From contig CAVXVN010000005.1 in the NCBI GenBank assembly GCA_963765265.1, forward strand, positions 496,001-560,000: DNA of 64,000 nt, in the 5' to 3' direction. The notes below the pieces were generated by a model that was not told the DNA's origin, made no database searches, and was given only the letters and a program-made list of their open reading frames with translations. Below, piece after piece: positions 38,739 through 46,714 of this stretch. The first letter of the stretch is position 1. Each line of letters opens with the position of its first letter. Both the position numbers and the translations under genes were made by a program. This DNA comes from Bacillus_BD sp963765265 (GTDB lineage Bacteria > Bacillota > Bacilli > Bacillales > Cytobacillaceae).

Positions 38739-38765
38739 TCAGACTGAAGATTCAACGGATATGTA

Positions 38766-38790
38766 GAAAAGCCAGCAGGAAACTGCTGGC
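38766..38790 (-). terminator. Terminator after the cotZ/Y gene
   Basis: GCCAGCAG / CTGCTGGC stem with a four-base loop, followed by TTTT on the minus strand, about 120 bases past the cotZ/Y stop. It may also help stop cotO transcripts. Confidence 0.6.
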
Positions 38791-38907
38791 CTCTATAAAG
38801 AGAATGAGTAAACAAATACATTCCGAACTTAGTAAGTCGTCTAGCCTCTAGTTGCCATTGGATATATTGGATCTACAGCAAGTTGGCGCACGTTATACAC
38901 TTATTTA

Positions 38908-39424
38908 TTAGTCACAAATGTCAAGGTCTACGTCAGCGATACATTGAACTGCACAGAAGCAATTTAGGTCAACGGAAATACAGTCATTTGTAGCTTCGAA
39001 ACCAGCTAAATCACAAAATGTTGATAAGTCGATGCAACAATTTTTAACCATGTTAAGAGTACTCGACTGTCGTACCATCTTTTTTGATTGGACGAAGCAC
39101 GCGAAGTGTTGCGCAGCAGTTGTCAAAAATATCTTCTACACGGAAAAAGATTGAAACGCAACCCACACAGTCAACGCTTTTGAAAAATGCGTGGAATGGT
39201 GATCCGTCAGCTGTTTTTAAAACAAAAACCCTTGTATCTGCATTTTGTCTTGTTGCAGGGGATACAAGCGATCCAAGTGGTTCTAGAAAACAATTCGAAG
39301 GACATTCACAATTATCTTCTGCATTGTCCTGGATATCCTTAATAGCACGAACTACTTCACACACACAACCTTTATCATGTTTATGTCTAGATTCTGAATT
39401 ATCGTCGTTTCTTCCACAACCCAT
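38908..39424 (-). CDS. CotY/CotZ family spore coat (crust/exosporium) protein, one frameshift
   Basis: Cysteine-rich structural protein that forms the disulfide-linked crust or exosporium lattice. It begins MGCGRNDDNSE and contains CVCEVVRAIKDIQDNAEDNCECPSNC and LVSPATRQNADTRVFVLKTADG, typical of CotY/CotZ/ExsY. The frame ends after VEYS; removing one T near 39053 continues into NMVKNCCIDLSTFCDLAGFEATNDCISVDLNCFCAVQC, the conserved C-terminal part, to about 171 residues. AAGGAGG precedes the ATG. CotY and CotZ cannot be told apart here. Confidence 0.88.
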
Positions 39425-39621
39425 AATGTTTTCCTCCTTGTTTATTTCTTTAGTATTCCTACACTTATAAGATATTGTAGGAGGGCTAATTGGGTAACGG
39501 ACAAACGCCTTGTTTTATAAAATTGGGCTATTTATCCCGGAATATGAACTAAAATGATTTTCCTATTCCAATGGATAAATCGTTTTGAATGTGGAATTAA
39601 AGTTGAAGAAGGTGCGAATGA

Positions 39622-39972
39622 ATGGATATTGATTTTTTTACGTTTATCTTGTTAGGATTATCTGCATTTCGACTTACTCGATTGTTGGTTTTTGATAAAA
39701 TAACTGCTTTTATACGAAATCCTTTTTTGGATGAAATAGAAGAAATAGATGAAAATGGACAGACAGATACCTTTCTTGTACCTAAAGAAGGCATTATAAA
39801 AGGATTTTTTGGGGAATTATTGAGCTGTTATTGGTGTACGGGTGTATGGTCCGCCATTGTATTATGCACTTTTTATTTGGTATACCCAACTTTAGCCATT
39901 CCTGTATTATTAATATTAGCTGTTGCAGCAGTGGCAGCTATTATTGAAACACTTATTCAATTTTGGTTATAG
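39622..39972 (+). CDS. yjcA: Sporulation protein YjcA (DUF1360)
   Basis: A 116-residue membrane protein: an N-terminal helix FFTFILLGLSAFRLTRLLVFDKITAFIRNPF, a soluble loop, then GFFGELLSCYWCTGVWSAIVLC with the CxWC motif typical of DUF1360, and a final helix pair. In B. subtilis yjcA follows the cotVWXYZ cluster, the same setting as here. Role in sporulation is known only in outline. Confidence 0.85.
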   Translation: MDIDFFTFILLGLSAFRLTRLLVFDKITAFIRNPFLDEIEEIDENGQTDTFLVPKEGIIKGFFGELLSCYWCTGVWSAIVLCTFYLVYPTLAIPVLLILAVAAVAAIIETLIQFWL

Positions 39973-40079
39973 TCACCCTTAAATTGATTAAAAATAGGCA
40001 ACTGATTTACACAAGGCATTTCCTCTGACATAAACTAACGTAAGGGATAAAGATTTTTTTGTGGATAGGGGATGGAATC

Positions 40080-40211
40080 ATGAATCGATCTAAGAATAAT
40101 CAATCAACGTCGACTACAAATGGAAATAAAACAAACTCTAATTCAACCCAATCAACTAAATCTGCTGCTAAGAGAAAAGGTTGTGGGTGTGGGAAAAGGT
40201 CATCTAATTAA
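40080..40211 (+). CDS. Small Asn/Ser/Thr-rich protein with CGCG tail
   Basis: A 43-residue peptide, mostly N, S, T, Q and K, ending KRKGCGCGKRSSN. AGGGGATGG stands just before the ATG. I do not recognise a family. Its place between yjcA and the spoVA-like genes suggests a spore role, but nothing in the sequence proves this. A terminator follows. Confidence 0.5.
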   Translation: MNRSKNNQSTSTTNGNKTNSNSTQSTKSAAKRKGCGCGKRSSN

Positions 40212-40525
40212 TCAGGATGGATTTTTCTATCCAAATATATAGGTTGTATTCCAATATAAGCTAGCTAGAGCAATATCTGTTACAAACAGATACTGTTCTT
40301 TTTTTATTGGAATTATTTAAAAAAACTGGAAATCCTTCAAAGTGTTGCATCAAAATCATACTTATCAAGAGTGCTCATAAACAAATATTTTAATGTAAAG
40401 AATCATTTTGATGTAAAAGTTAGAGTTGGAAATAATATTGTTAAGAAATTGATTATAATTTAGCCATTTAAGAAGAAAATAAAGTAAAAAGAAGTAGTAA
40501 TTTTTTTACATAGGAAGGGTAGATA
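40212..40525 (+). other. AT-rich gap before the spoVA-type cluster
   Basis: Holds the terminator at 40267-40305; the rest is AT-rich with no gene and no clear forespore (sigma-G) promoter that I can defend. Confidence 0.5.
40267..40305 (+). terminator. Terminator downstream of the small NST-rich gene
   Basis: AGAGCAATATCTGT / ACAGATACTGTTCT stem with one mismatch and one G-T pair, followed by T7. Confidence 0.75.
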
Positions 40526-41015
40526 ATGAAAAATAAACAGTCTGTGTTTTACCTTTATTTTTTCCTTTGTTTGGTAGCTATTATGGTGGGGTGTAATTCT
40601 AATTTAGATGAAGAAAAAGAAGCACAATTATCGATGATTAGCAAAACCAATCCAACCCCCATTAATTTGTCTTCACAACCCAATCAAAGTAATACAACAA
40701 GTAAGAAAATAAAAGAAGAGGTTGAATCCATTGATTCTATTTATGATGTGGCGGTTATTAAAGGAAAAGATAAAATTCTGGTTGCTTACAAAGTTAAGCA
40801 TTTACGAAGATTTCATATGAAGACGATTGAGAAAGAAGTTGAATGATAAACTTGAGAAAAAGTATCCAGATGAAGACTTTACGGTTTCAAGCGACTACAA
40901 AATCTTTTTAGAAGCAGTCAGATTGGGAGAAAAGTTAAAAGATCCATCATATCCTGAGAAAAAGGCTAAAAAGGAATTAGATAAAATCATTAACCTTAGT
41001 AAGGAATTAAAATAG
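40526..41015 (+). CDS. YhcN/YlaJ-type sporulation lipoprotein, one frameshift
   Basis: Predicted spore inner-membrane lipoprotein. A signal peptide ends in the lipobox MVGC near residue 23; the mature part includes IKEEVESIDSIYDVAVIKGKDKILVAYKVKHLRRFHMKTIEKEV, the core of the YhcN/YlaJ family. The frame stops at 40846; removing one G near 40841 continues as NDKLEKKYPDEDFTVSSDYKIFLEA to 41015, about 162 residues. Seventeen bases separate it from spoVAC, so it is probably the first gene of that operon. Such lipoproteins occur with spoVA genes in heat-resistance operons. Confidence 0.8.
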
Positions 41016-41031
41016 GAAAGGAGATTCAAAA

Positions 41032-41514
41032 ATGGGGAATAAGCAACAAAAGCAAAAAAAGACTCCAGAACAGCAACAATATGAGCAACTTCAGCAAAAA
41101 CATGAAATCAAAAGACCAATTTTAAAAAATTGTCTAAAAGCATTCTTGTGTGGTGGAATTATTTGTGTGGTTGGACAAGCCATTACTTACTTTTATATCT
41201 ATTTTTTTAATTTCACAGAACAAACAGCGAGTAATCCAACAGTCGCAACACTGATATTTATTTCCATGTTATTAACAGGATTTGGAGTATATGATCGAAT
41301 TGGACAATTTGGGGGTGCAGGTAGTGCCATACCCATAACGGGTTTTGGAAATGCAGTCATCTCCGCTGCTATTGAGCATCGTACGGAAGGTTTTGTCCTT
41401 GGCGTTGGAGGGAATATGTTTAAGCTTGCCGGTTCAGTCATTTTATTCGGTGTTTTTTCAGCGTTTGTAGTTGCCTTAATCAAAACGGTTCTCATAATAC
41501 TGGGGGTTATCTAA
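41032..41514 (+). CDS. spoVAC: Stage V sporulation protein AC
   Basis: Integral membrane protein of the SpoVA channel for dipicolinic acid and a mechanosensor in germination. The 160-residue protein has a basic, glutamine-rich N-terminus, then four or so membrane helices, with LCGGIICVVGQAITYFYI and LTGFGVYDRIGQFGGAGSAIPITGFGNAV. AAAGGAG precedes the ATG, and its stop overlaps the spoVAD start. Confidence 0.93.
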   Translation: MGNKQQKQKKTPEQQQYEQLQQKHEIKRPILKNCLKAFLCGGIICVVGQAITYFYIYFFNFTEQTASNPTVATLIFISMLLTGFGVYDRIGQFGGAGSAIPITGFGNAVISAAIEHRTEGFVLGVGGNMFKLAGSVILFGVFSAFVVALIKTVLIILGVI

Positions 41515-42524
41515 TGCTTGTAGGCAGACAATCATGGGTATTTAAGGAGCACCCGGTAATCGTAGCGACTGGCGTTACGGGAGGTCCATTTGAGGGAAAT
41601 GGAAATTTAGCTGATGATTTTGATGTTTTGCATGATGATTTGTGGATTGGTCAAGATTCATATGAGAAAGCACAACGAATTTTACTCGAGGAAGCCATTC
41701 AAATAGCTATGGAAAAGGGCAATATTCAGAAAGAAGATGTACAATTTTTAATTGCAGGTGATTTAATTAACCAAATTACCCCATCAAGTTTCGCAGCTCG
41801 AACGGCTCAGATTCCTTATTTTGGTCTTTTTGGTGCATGTTCGACGTCAATGGAAGGACTTGCGTTGGCTTCTTTTATGATCAATTATCATGGAGCAAAA
41901 AAAGTTTTAACGGGTTCTTCAAGTCATAATGCTGCAACTGAAAAACAATTCCGCTATCCAACGGAGTATGGTGGGCAAAAGCCACCCACTGCTCAATGGA
42001 CTGTAACAGGCGCAGGTGTGGCACTGCTTGCAACGAATGAAAATCAACCCAATACCCCCTTTACCACATCAGCAACAATTGGAAAAGTGGTGGATATGGG
42101 GCTTAGTGATCCATTTAATATGGGGGGAGCTATGGCGCCAGCCGCAGCAGATACGATTATTGCTCATTTTAAAGATAGACAGCTAGAACCTTCTTATTAC
42201 GATTTAATTGTGACAGGGGATTTGGCGAAAATAGGTCATGAAACTGTGTTGGAAGTATTGCAGAATAGTGGATTAAAGATTGATTCTGAACGTTTCCGAG
42301 ATTGTGGACTTATGATTTATAAAGAGGATCAACCGGTCCAAGCGGGAGCCAGTGGGGCAGGTTGTTCAGCCACTGTTTTATATGGACATTTGTTAAATCA
42401 AATGAAGCAAGGACGATATAAACGTATTTTGTTTGTGGCAACAGGCGCTTTACTTTCTCCTCTCACATTTCAGCAAAACGAAAGTATTCCATGTATTGCA
42501 CATGCTGTTTCCATTGAAATTTAG
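41514..42524 (+). CDS. spoVAD: Stage V sporulation protein AD
   Basis: Dipicolinic acid-binding SpoVA subunit with a thiolase-like fold. The 336-residue protein includes LVGRQSWVFKEHPVIVATGVTGGPFEGNG, ACSTSMEGLALASFM in the position of a thiolase active-site loop, and DCGLMIYKEDQPVQAGASGAGCSA. Starts at TAATG overlapping spoVAC. Located on the outer face of the spore inner membrane in relatives. Confidence 0.94.
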   Translation: MLVGRQSWVFKEHPVIVATGVTGGPFEGNGNLADDFDVLHDDLWIGQDSYEKAQRILLEEAIQIAMEKGNIQKEDVQFLIAGDLINQITPSSFAARTAQIPYFGLFGACSTSMEGLALASFMINYHGAKKVLTGSSSHNAATEKQFRYPTEYGGQKPPTAQWTVTGAGVALLATNENQPNTPFTTSATIGKVVDMGLSDPFNMGGAMAPAAADTIIAHFKDRQLEPSYYDLIVTGDLAKIGHETVLEVLQNSGLKIDSERFRDCGLMIYKEDQPVQAGASGAGCSATVLYGHLLNQMKQGRYKRILFVATGALLSPLTFQQNESIPCIAHAVSIEI

Positions 42525-42558
42525 TAAATAAGAGCTTTTTTATAAAGGGGGGAAAGTC

Positions 42559-42915
42559 ATGTTGCCAATGTTTTTTTGGGCATTTGTTGTAGGAGGGTTG
42601 ATTTGTGTTGTTGGGCAATTATTATTTGATGTGGCTAAATTAACACCTGGACACACATTAAGTCTAATGGTTGTGATTGGTGCTGTATTGGATGGCTTTG
42701 GATTATATGAGCCATTCATGGATTTCGCTGGAGCAGGGGCAACGGTGCCGATTTTGAGTTTTGGGAATTCTCTTGTACATGGTGCATTACATGAAGCCGA
42801 ACAGCATGGACTAGTGGGTGTATTGACAGGAATGTTTGAAGTGACAAGTGCTGGAATTTCAGCTGCGATTGTCTTTGGATTTATAGGGGCTTTAGTGTTT
42901 AGACCCAAGGGATAA
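42559..42915 (+). CDS. spoVAE: Stage V sporulation protein AE (AEb type)
   Basis: A 118-residue membrane protein starting MLPMFFWAFVVGGLICVVGQLLFD and containing GAVLDGFGLYEPFMDFAGAGATVPILSFGNSLVHGA, homologous to SpoVAC in its repeats and typical of SpoVAEb. It completes the C-D-Eb trio; spoVAA, AB, AEa and AF are absent here. Confidence 0.93.
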   Translation: MLPMFFWAFVVGGLICVVGQLLFDVAKLTPGHTLSLMVVIGAVLDGFGLYEPFMDFAGAGATVPILSFGNSLVHGALHEAEQHGLVGVLTGMFEVTSAGISAAIVFGFIGALVFRPKG

Positions 42916-42955
42916 TGAGGGAAAATTAAGTTTCATCATAAAGTAGCTTGCCATC

Positions 42956-42984
42956 ACCATTTAATGATCATTTACATATGTTAT
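42956..42984 (+). promoter_or_regulatory. Probable sigma-K promoter for yjcZ
   Basis: CATATGTTA (42976-42984) matches CATANNNTA, and CACC lies about 16 bases upstream. The predicted start is some 30 bases before the yjcZ ATG. Confidence 0.5.
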
Positions 42985-43017
42985 TAGTGACTCCGAAATA
43001 AGTGAGGTGAAGAAAAG

Positions 43018-43138
43018 ATGGGCTACGGATATGGTGGTATGTGGCTATGGTGGCGGAAGTTACGGTGGTTGTAGCACTTTTGTTTTGATTGTTGTGTTGT
43101 TTATTTTATTGATTATTGTAGGTGCAAGTTTTTGTTAA
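43018..43138 (+). CDS. yjcZ: YjcZ family tiny sporulation protein, one frameshift
   Basis: A 39-residue glycine/tyrosine-rich peptide with a C-terminal membrane helix. Frame 1 reads MGYGYGG and then hits a stop; removing one base near 43040 gives GGSYGGCSTFVLIVVLFILLIIVGASFC, the hallmark end of the YjcZ/tiny-TM bacillus family. GAGGTG lies before the ATG. In B. subtilis yjcZ stands between yjcA and spoVIF, as it does here. Confidence 0.85.
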
Positions 43139-43155
43139 GATTATGAAGTAAATCG

Positions 43156-43188
43156 AAAGTCGCTCGGGTATAACGGGCGGCTTTTTTA
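43156..43188 (+). terminator. Terminator after yjcZ
   Basis: AAGTCGCTCG / CGGGCGGCTT stem with G-T pairs, a six-base loop and T6. Confidence 0.85.
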
Positions 43189-43210
43189 GTTTTAGAAAAA
43201 TGGTTATTAT

Positions 43211-43238
43211 CACCTTTTTTCTAAATTCTCATAGTATA
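43211..43238 (+). promoter_or_regulatory. Probable sigma-K promoter for spoVIF
   Basis: CACC (43211-43214), a 15-base spacer and CATAGTATA (43230-43238) fit the mother-cell sigma-K pattern. Late mother-cell expression agrees with what is known of spoVIF. Confidence 0.6.
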
Positions 43239-43272
43239 TAAAAGTAATCCAAGAGGGAGGCATCATTAAAGG

Positions 43273-43527
43273 ATGGATAATTTTTTCTTTAAAAATGTTG
43301 AGCAAAAAACAGGTGTTAATATGAAGGATATTATGGATTTAGCAAATTCGTTACAAAATGCCAATTTTAAAGATGAAAAGACAGTTCGCCATGTGATCCA
43401 ACGTGTTTCAAAGATTGCGAATAAACATGTTTCAAAGGAAACGGAAAACAAAATTGTCCAATCGATTGTACAAGACGGAAAACAGCTTGATATTAATACG
43501 ATTTCAAACATGATAAATAAGAAGTAA
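43273..43527 (+). CDS. spoVIF: Stage VI sporulation protein F
   Basis: Small mother-cell protein needed for correct coat assembly and activity of the regulator GerE. The 84-residue protein MDNFFFKNVEQKTGVNMKDIMDLANSLQNANFKDEKTVRHVIQ ... ISNMINKK matches SpoVIF (YjcC) along its length. AGAGGGAGG precedes the ATG. A long hairpin overlaps its stop codon. Confidence 0.93.
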   Translation: MDNFFFKNVEQKTGVNMKDIMDLANSLQNANFKDEKTVRHVIQRVSKIANKHVSKETENKIVQSIVQDGKQLDINTISNMINKK

Positions 43528-43550
43528 ATAGAACCTATTTACTTCTTATT
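43516..43550 (+). other. Perfect 16-bp hairpin overlapping the spoVIF stop codon
   Basis: AATAAGAAGTAAATAG (43516-43531) pairs with 43535-43550 around a three-base loop. There is no T run; a canonical terminator follows 15 bases later. It might stabilise the mRNA 3' end. Confidence 0.6.
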
Positions 43551-43562
43551 TGGTCAGTAGCA

Positions 43563-43599
43563 AAAGCTGTCTCCTTACTATAGGGGACAGCTTTTTTAC
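43563..43599 (+). terminator. Terminator between spoVIF and yjcD
   Basis: AAAGCTGTCTCC / GGGGACAGCTTT stem with an eight-base loop and T6; it may also serve the convergent yjcD. Confidence 0.88.
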
Positions 43600-43688
43600 A
43601 GAATTGAAAAAAACGGAATAATGTGCAATTAATGAGAATTTGGTGCGTGAAAATAATTTATTTATATACAAATTGAATTCTAAGTGCA

Positions 43689-45983
43689 TTAATGTCGAAG
43701 GGGTGCTAAAAATCGTGACGCATGGACTTTTTTTCCACGGAGATGTTGCGGAACTGATAAGTAAAGCTTGTCCTTTGCTCTTGTTAGGGCTACATATAAT
43801 AATCGACGTTCTTCCTCAAGTGGTTGGCTATCACCTTCACGTAGCGATTCGAGTGCATAATCATGTGGAATACTGCCATCCACGGTTCCAATGAGATAGA
43901 CAATCTTGTATTCTAGTCCTTTTGCACGGTGAATGGTACTTAAGGTAATGGCATCTTGTCTATTTTTACTTTGCTTTTTGATTTCTTTATTCATGGCAGC
44001 CATATGCTCAGAATGCTCAAGAAATTCAAGAATCGAAGTAAAGTTCTTTGCAGAAACCTTGAGATCTCGCAGATCATCAGATCCCTTATCTAATTTATTT
44101 CCTTCGTTTCCACGTTTTTTAAGAAAATCCCCGAATCCAAGTTCTTTTTCGACCTTTTCAATGGCCTTTACCGGTGTTAAGGAACTGATTGTGCGGATAA
44201 CCGGTTCCACTTTCTTTAGTTTTCGTTCTTGAAAGGCAAATCCGGTTTGAATATGACTAAGACATTCAAGGAGAGAACAGTCTTTCATAATACTTTCCGC
44301 CTTAAGATCGCGCAAAACGCTTTGTTTAAGAAAAAGGGCTGGAAGAATGTTTCCCATTGCAGATGGATCATCTTCATTTACACTTAGTTTTAAAAACGAA
44401 AGCATGCTTTTCACAATAAATCGTTCATAAAAGGACTCTAAATCCTGATCGATTTTAAAAGGAAGACTAGAAGTAGTTAGCCTTTCAAAAACAGCTCTGC
44501 TTGCGGTATTTGTACGAAATAAAATGGCGAAATCTGAGGGGTCCGCTCCTGCCGCAATTTTTTCACTTATATCGGTAACGATCATGGTAGCTTCTTCTTC
44601 TTCATCGTCTGGAAAAAATAAAACTGGTTTTTCATCATTCGTAAATTGTGCATGCATTTTTTTAGGGCGTCTCTGTTTGTTCTGAACGATGATCTTGTTT
44701 GCTGTCGACACAATCGGATGCGAGGAACGATAATTTTCATCTAATATTACTACATCAGTATGAGGAAAATCTTTTTCAAAATCTCTAATATATTGAGGGT
44801 CACTTCCACGAAATGCATAAATGGATTGATCATCATCCCCAACAGCACATACATTTTTTGCTTTTGCAGACAACATTTTAATAAGTTCATATTGAACTTT
44901 ATTGATATCTTGAAATTCATCAATTAAAAAATGCTGAAAACGGTTTTGATAGCGTTCTAAGATTTCTGGTTCTTCTAGGAACATTTGATAACAGCCACAC
45001 AACATATCATCGAAGTCAAAAACCTCATGTTTGTTTTTATATTGCTCATATCGGTCATACAAATAAGCTGTTTTTTCCTCCCAATTTGTACTAGGCTTTA
45101 CATCTTTGGGTGAAATAATGGAGTTTTTCCAGAATCCAATTTGTTGTAGTGCAGCGTCATAGGCGAATTCTTTATCATCTAGGTGAAGTTCTTTTCCAGC
45201 CTCTTTAAGAATTTGTCCACGCTGCCACTCTTTATTTAATAGAAAGTTTCCGTTCCATTTTTGTGGATAATGGTGAGCAAGTATTCGATAAAACAGACTA
45301 TGAAATGTACCTGTCACGAGTCTATTAATCTGTGAACGATTCATGTTTGGATAGTTTATTAATCGAGATTTCATTTCTGAAGCTGCTTTGGCTGTAAAAG
45401 TCACGAGCATAATTTGATTAGGTTCTATCATTTTTTCTGAGAGTAGAAAAGCCGTTCTTGCTGTTAAAACTCTTGTTTTACCACTTCCTGCACCTGCGAG
45501 AACGAGTAGAGATCCATTTGGATGTACGACTGCTTGTGCTTGGTTTGTATCTAAATAGATTTGAGCATTATGAAGTGCTTGGATATAAGGAGAATGGATC
45601 GAAATGTTCTCTTTTTTATCATCAATAATAAAGTGTGGTAATTGCTTGACTATTTGAGCTGATTTAAATGGATTAGCTAGATTACTGTCTCTAGTATGTG
45701 TAATGGATCTTGATTGAGGGAGGTTAAACCCATTCAGTTCTTTACTATTACTACCGGCTGCCACTGGCGTCCGATTGATTTCTTGATCCTGACAAATAGG
45801 ATTTTTTGTGATCATATGTTTAAAATGAGGATCTTTACAAATTCCTAAAAATAGCACAACTTTTTCAGAACATACAGGACATTCTAAAAGTCCTTTTTTA
45901 CTCTCATCGTGCAATTGTTGATAAGAGGTTCGATTGATTTTATCTAGATGGATTATTTCATTTCCTTTTTGAGCTGTTTTCAT
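43689..45983 (-). CDS. yjcD: UvrD/Rep-type superfamily 1 DNA helicase YjcD
   Basis: ATP-dependent 3'-5' helicase. The 764-residue protein has Walker A LVLAGAGSGKTRVLTARTA near residue 165, LIDEFQDINKVQYELI (motif II), VGDDDQSIYAFRGSDP (III), LDENYRSSHPI (IV) and TLSTIHRAKGLEYKIVYLIG (V), RRLLYVALTRAKDKLYL (VI). About 150 extra N-terminal residues include a zinc-like module Cys35, Cys38, His53, His56, Cys64 that resembles the one in CoiA. B. subtilis YjcD has a similar size and place. Its biological role is not established. Confidence 0.93.
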   Translation of the reverse strand: MKTAQKGNEIIHLDKINRTSYQQLHDESKKGLLECPVCSEKVVLFLGICKDPHFKHMITKNPICQDQEINRTPVAAGSNSKELNGFNLPQSRSITHTRDSNLANPFKSAQIVKQLPHFIIDDKKENISIHSPYIQALHNAQIYLDTNQAQAVVHPNGSLLVLAGAGSGKTRVLTARTAFLLSEKMIEPNQIMLVTFTAKAASEMKSRLINYPNMNRSQINRLVTGTFHSLFYRILAHHYPQKWNGNFLLNKEWQRGQILKEAGKELHLDDKEFAYDAALQQIGFWKNSIISPKDVKPSTNWEEKTAYLYDRYEQYKNKHEVFDFDDMLCGCYQMFLEEPEILERYQNRFQHFLIDEFQDINKVQYELIKMLSAKAKNVCAVGDDDQSIYAFRGSDPQYIRDFEKDFPHTDVVILDENYRSSHPIVSTANKIIVQNKQRRPKKMHAQFTNDEKPVLFFPDDEEEEATMIVTDISEKIAAGADPSDFAILFRTNTASRAVFERLTTSSLPFKIDQDLESFYERFIVKSMLSFLKLSVNEDDPSAMGNILPALFLKQSVLRDLKAESIMKDCSLLECLSHIQTGFAFQERKLKKVEPVIRTISSLTPVKAIEKVEKELGFGDFLKKRGNEGNKLDKGSDDLRDLKVSAKNFTSILEFLEHSEHMAAMNKEIKKQSKNRQDAITLSTIHRAKGLEYKIVYLIGTVDGSIPHDYALESLREGDSQPLEEERRLLYVALTRAKDKLYLSVPQHLRGKKVHASRFLAPLRH

Positions 45984-46068
45984 AGTGATTTCTCATCCTT
46001 TGTTAATCTTCAAAATAAGATAGTTTTAATCATAACATAGCTCAGAACTTTTTCGGCAAACAAAAAAC

Positions 46069-46091
46069 TCCCAGTAGAGGAGTTTTTGTAT
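46069..46091 (-). terminator. Terminator downstream of yjcG-yjcF
   Basis: AAAAACTCC / GGAGTTTTT stem with a short loop and a T run on the minus strand. It lies about 180 bases past the yjcF stop, on the far side of the structured element. Confidence 0.7.
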
Positions 46092-46276
46092 CAAATACGC
46101 CTTGGTGTATTTGCGCCCAGATTTTATCGAGCTCGCTCGATAAACTTCCATTTAAAATCTGAGGCATCCGCCGGAGGCTTTAAATTCATTCAGGGTTTGA
46201 ACCCCCACTGAAATGATAAAAGCTTGAATTCATCTCTCCACTTATAGAGTGGGAGACCTTTACTGAATGAAGTTAA
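46092..46276 (-). repeat. Highly structured intergenic element (dispersed-repeat-like)
   Basis: Consecutive inverted repeats fill the segment: AAATACGCC/GGTGTATTT, an outer CAGATTTTA/TAAAATCTG enclosing TTATCGAGC/GCTCGATAA, a CATCCGCCGGAGG block, CATTCAGGG/CCCCACTGAAATG, and TCTCCACT/AGTGGGAGA. The last hairpin recurs at 36922-36973. It abuts the yjcF stop codon. It could be a mobile palindromic (IS605-derived or MITE-like) element or a structured 3' UTR. Confidence 0.6.
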
Positions 46277-46710
46277 ATGGTTTTCAACATGGATTGATGA
46301 GGAATACCTGCTTCGTAAAATTCATCAGAGACAATTTCATATCCTAATTTACTGTAAAAGGGAATGGCATGTGTTTGAGCATTTAACTTTAATTGTTTGA
46401 TCCCTTGCTTTTTAGCAAATGATTCCATTTTCTCCATCAAAGCTTTACCTGCACCACTTACCCGTGATTCCTTTAATATGCATACCCGTTCCACTTTTCC
46501 ATACCCATCAACGAGACGTAAACGACCAGCTCCAATAGGTGTTCCTTCTTGATATAGAACAAAATGAGTAGATTCCTTTTCAAGATGATCGATTTCTTCT
46601 TCCATTGGAACATTCTGTTCGTCAACAAATACTGCTTTTCGTACTTTGTATGCATCTTTTAATTGTTGATCATTACTGACCATTTTGATTTCAAGTTCTT
46701 TGGTGTTCAT
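46273..46710 (-). CDS. yjcF: GNAT family N-acetyltransferase YjcF
   Basis: A 145-residue GNAT enzyme with the acetyl-CoA loop in VERVCILKESRVSGAGKALMEKME (Q/RxxGxG/A type) and the motif-A to B run KLNAQTHAIPFYSKLGYEI. The acceptor substrate is unknown. ATG 46710 follows AAAGGA; the frame extends to 46767 but overlaps yjcG. Four bases separate it from yjcG, hence an operon, as in B. subtilis. Confidence 0.9.
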   Translation of the reverse strand: MNTKELEIKMVSNDQQLKDAYKVRKAVFVDEQNVPMEEEIDHLEKESTHFVLYQEGTPIGAGRLRLVDGYGKVERVCILKESRVSGAGKALMEKMESFAKKQGIKQLKLNAQTHAIPFYSKLGYEIVSDEFYEAGIPHQSMLKTI

Positions 46711-46714
46711 TACA

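Noticed and set aside
38908..39126. Separate small cysteine-rich gene after cotZ/Y
   Set aside because: It is the 3' part of the same cotZ/Y gene joined by removal of one base, as shown by the conserved C-terminal sequence.
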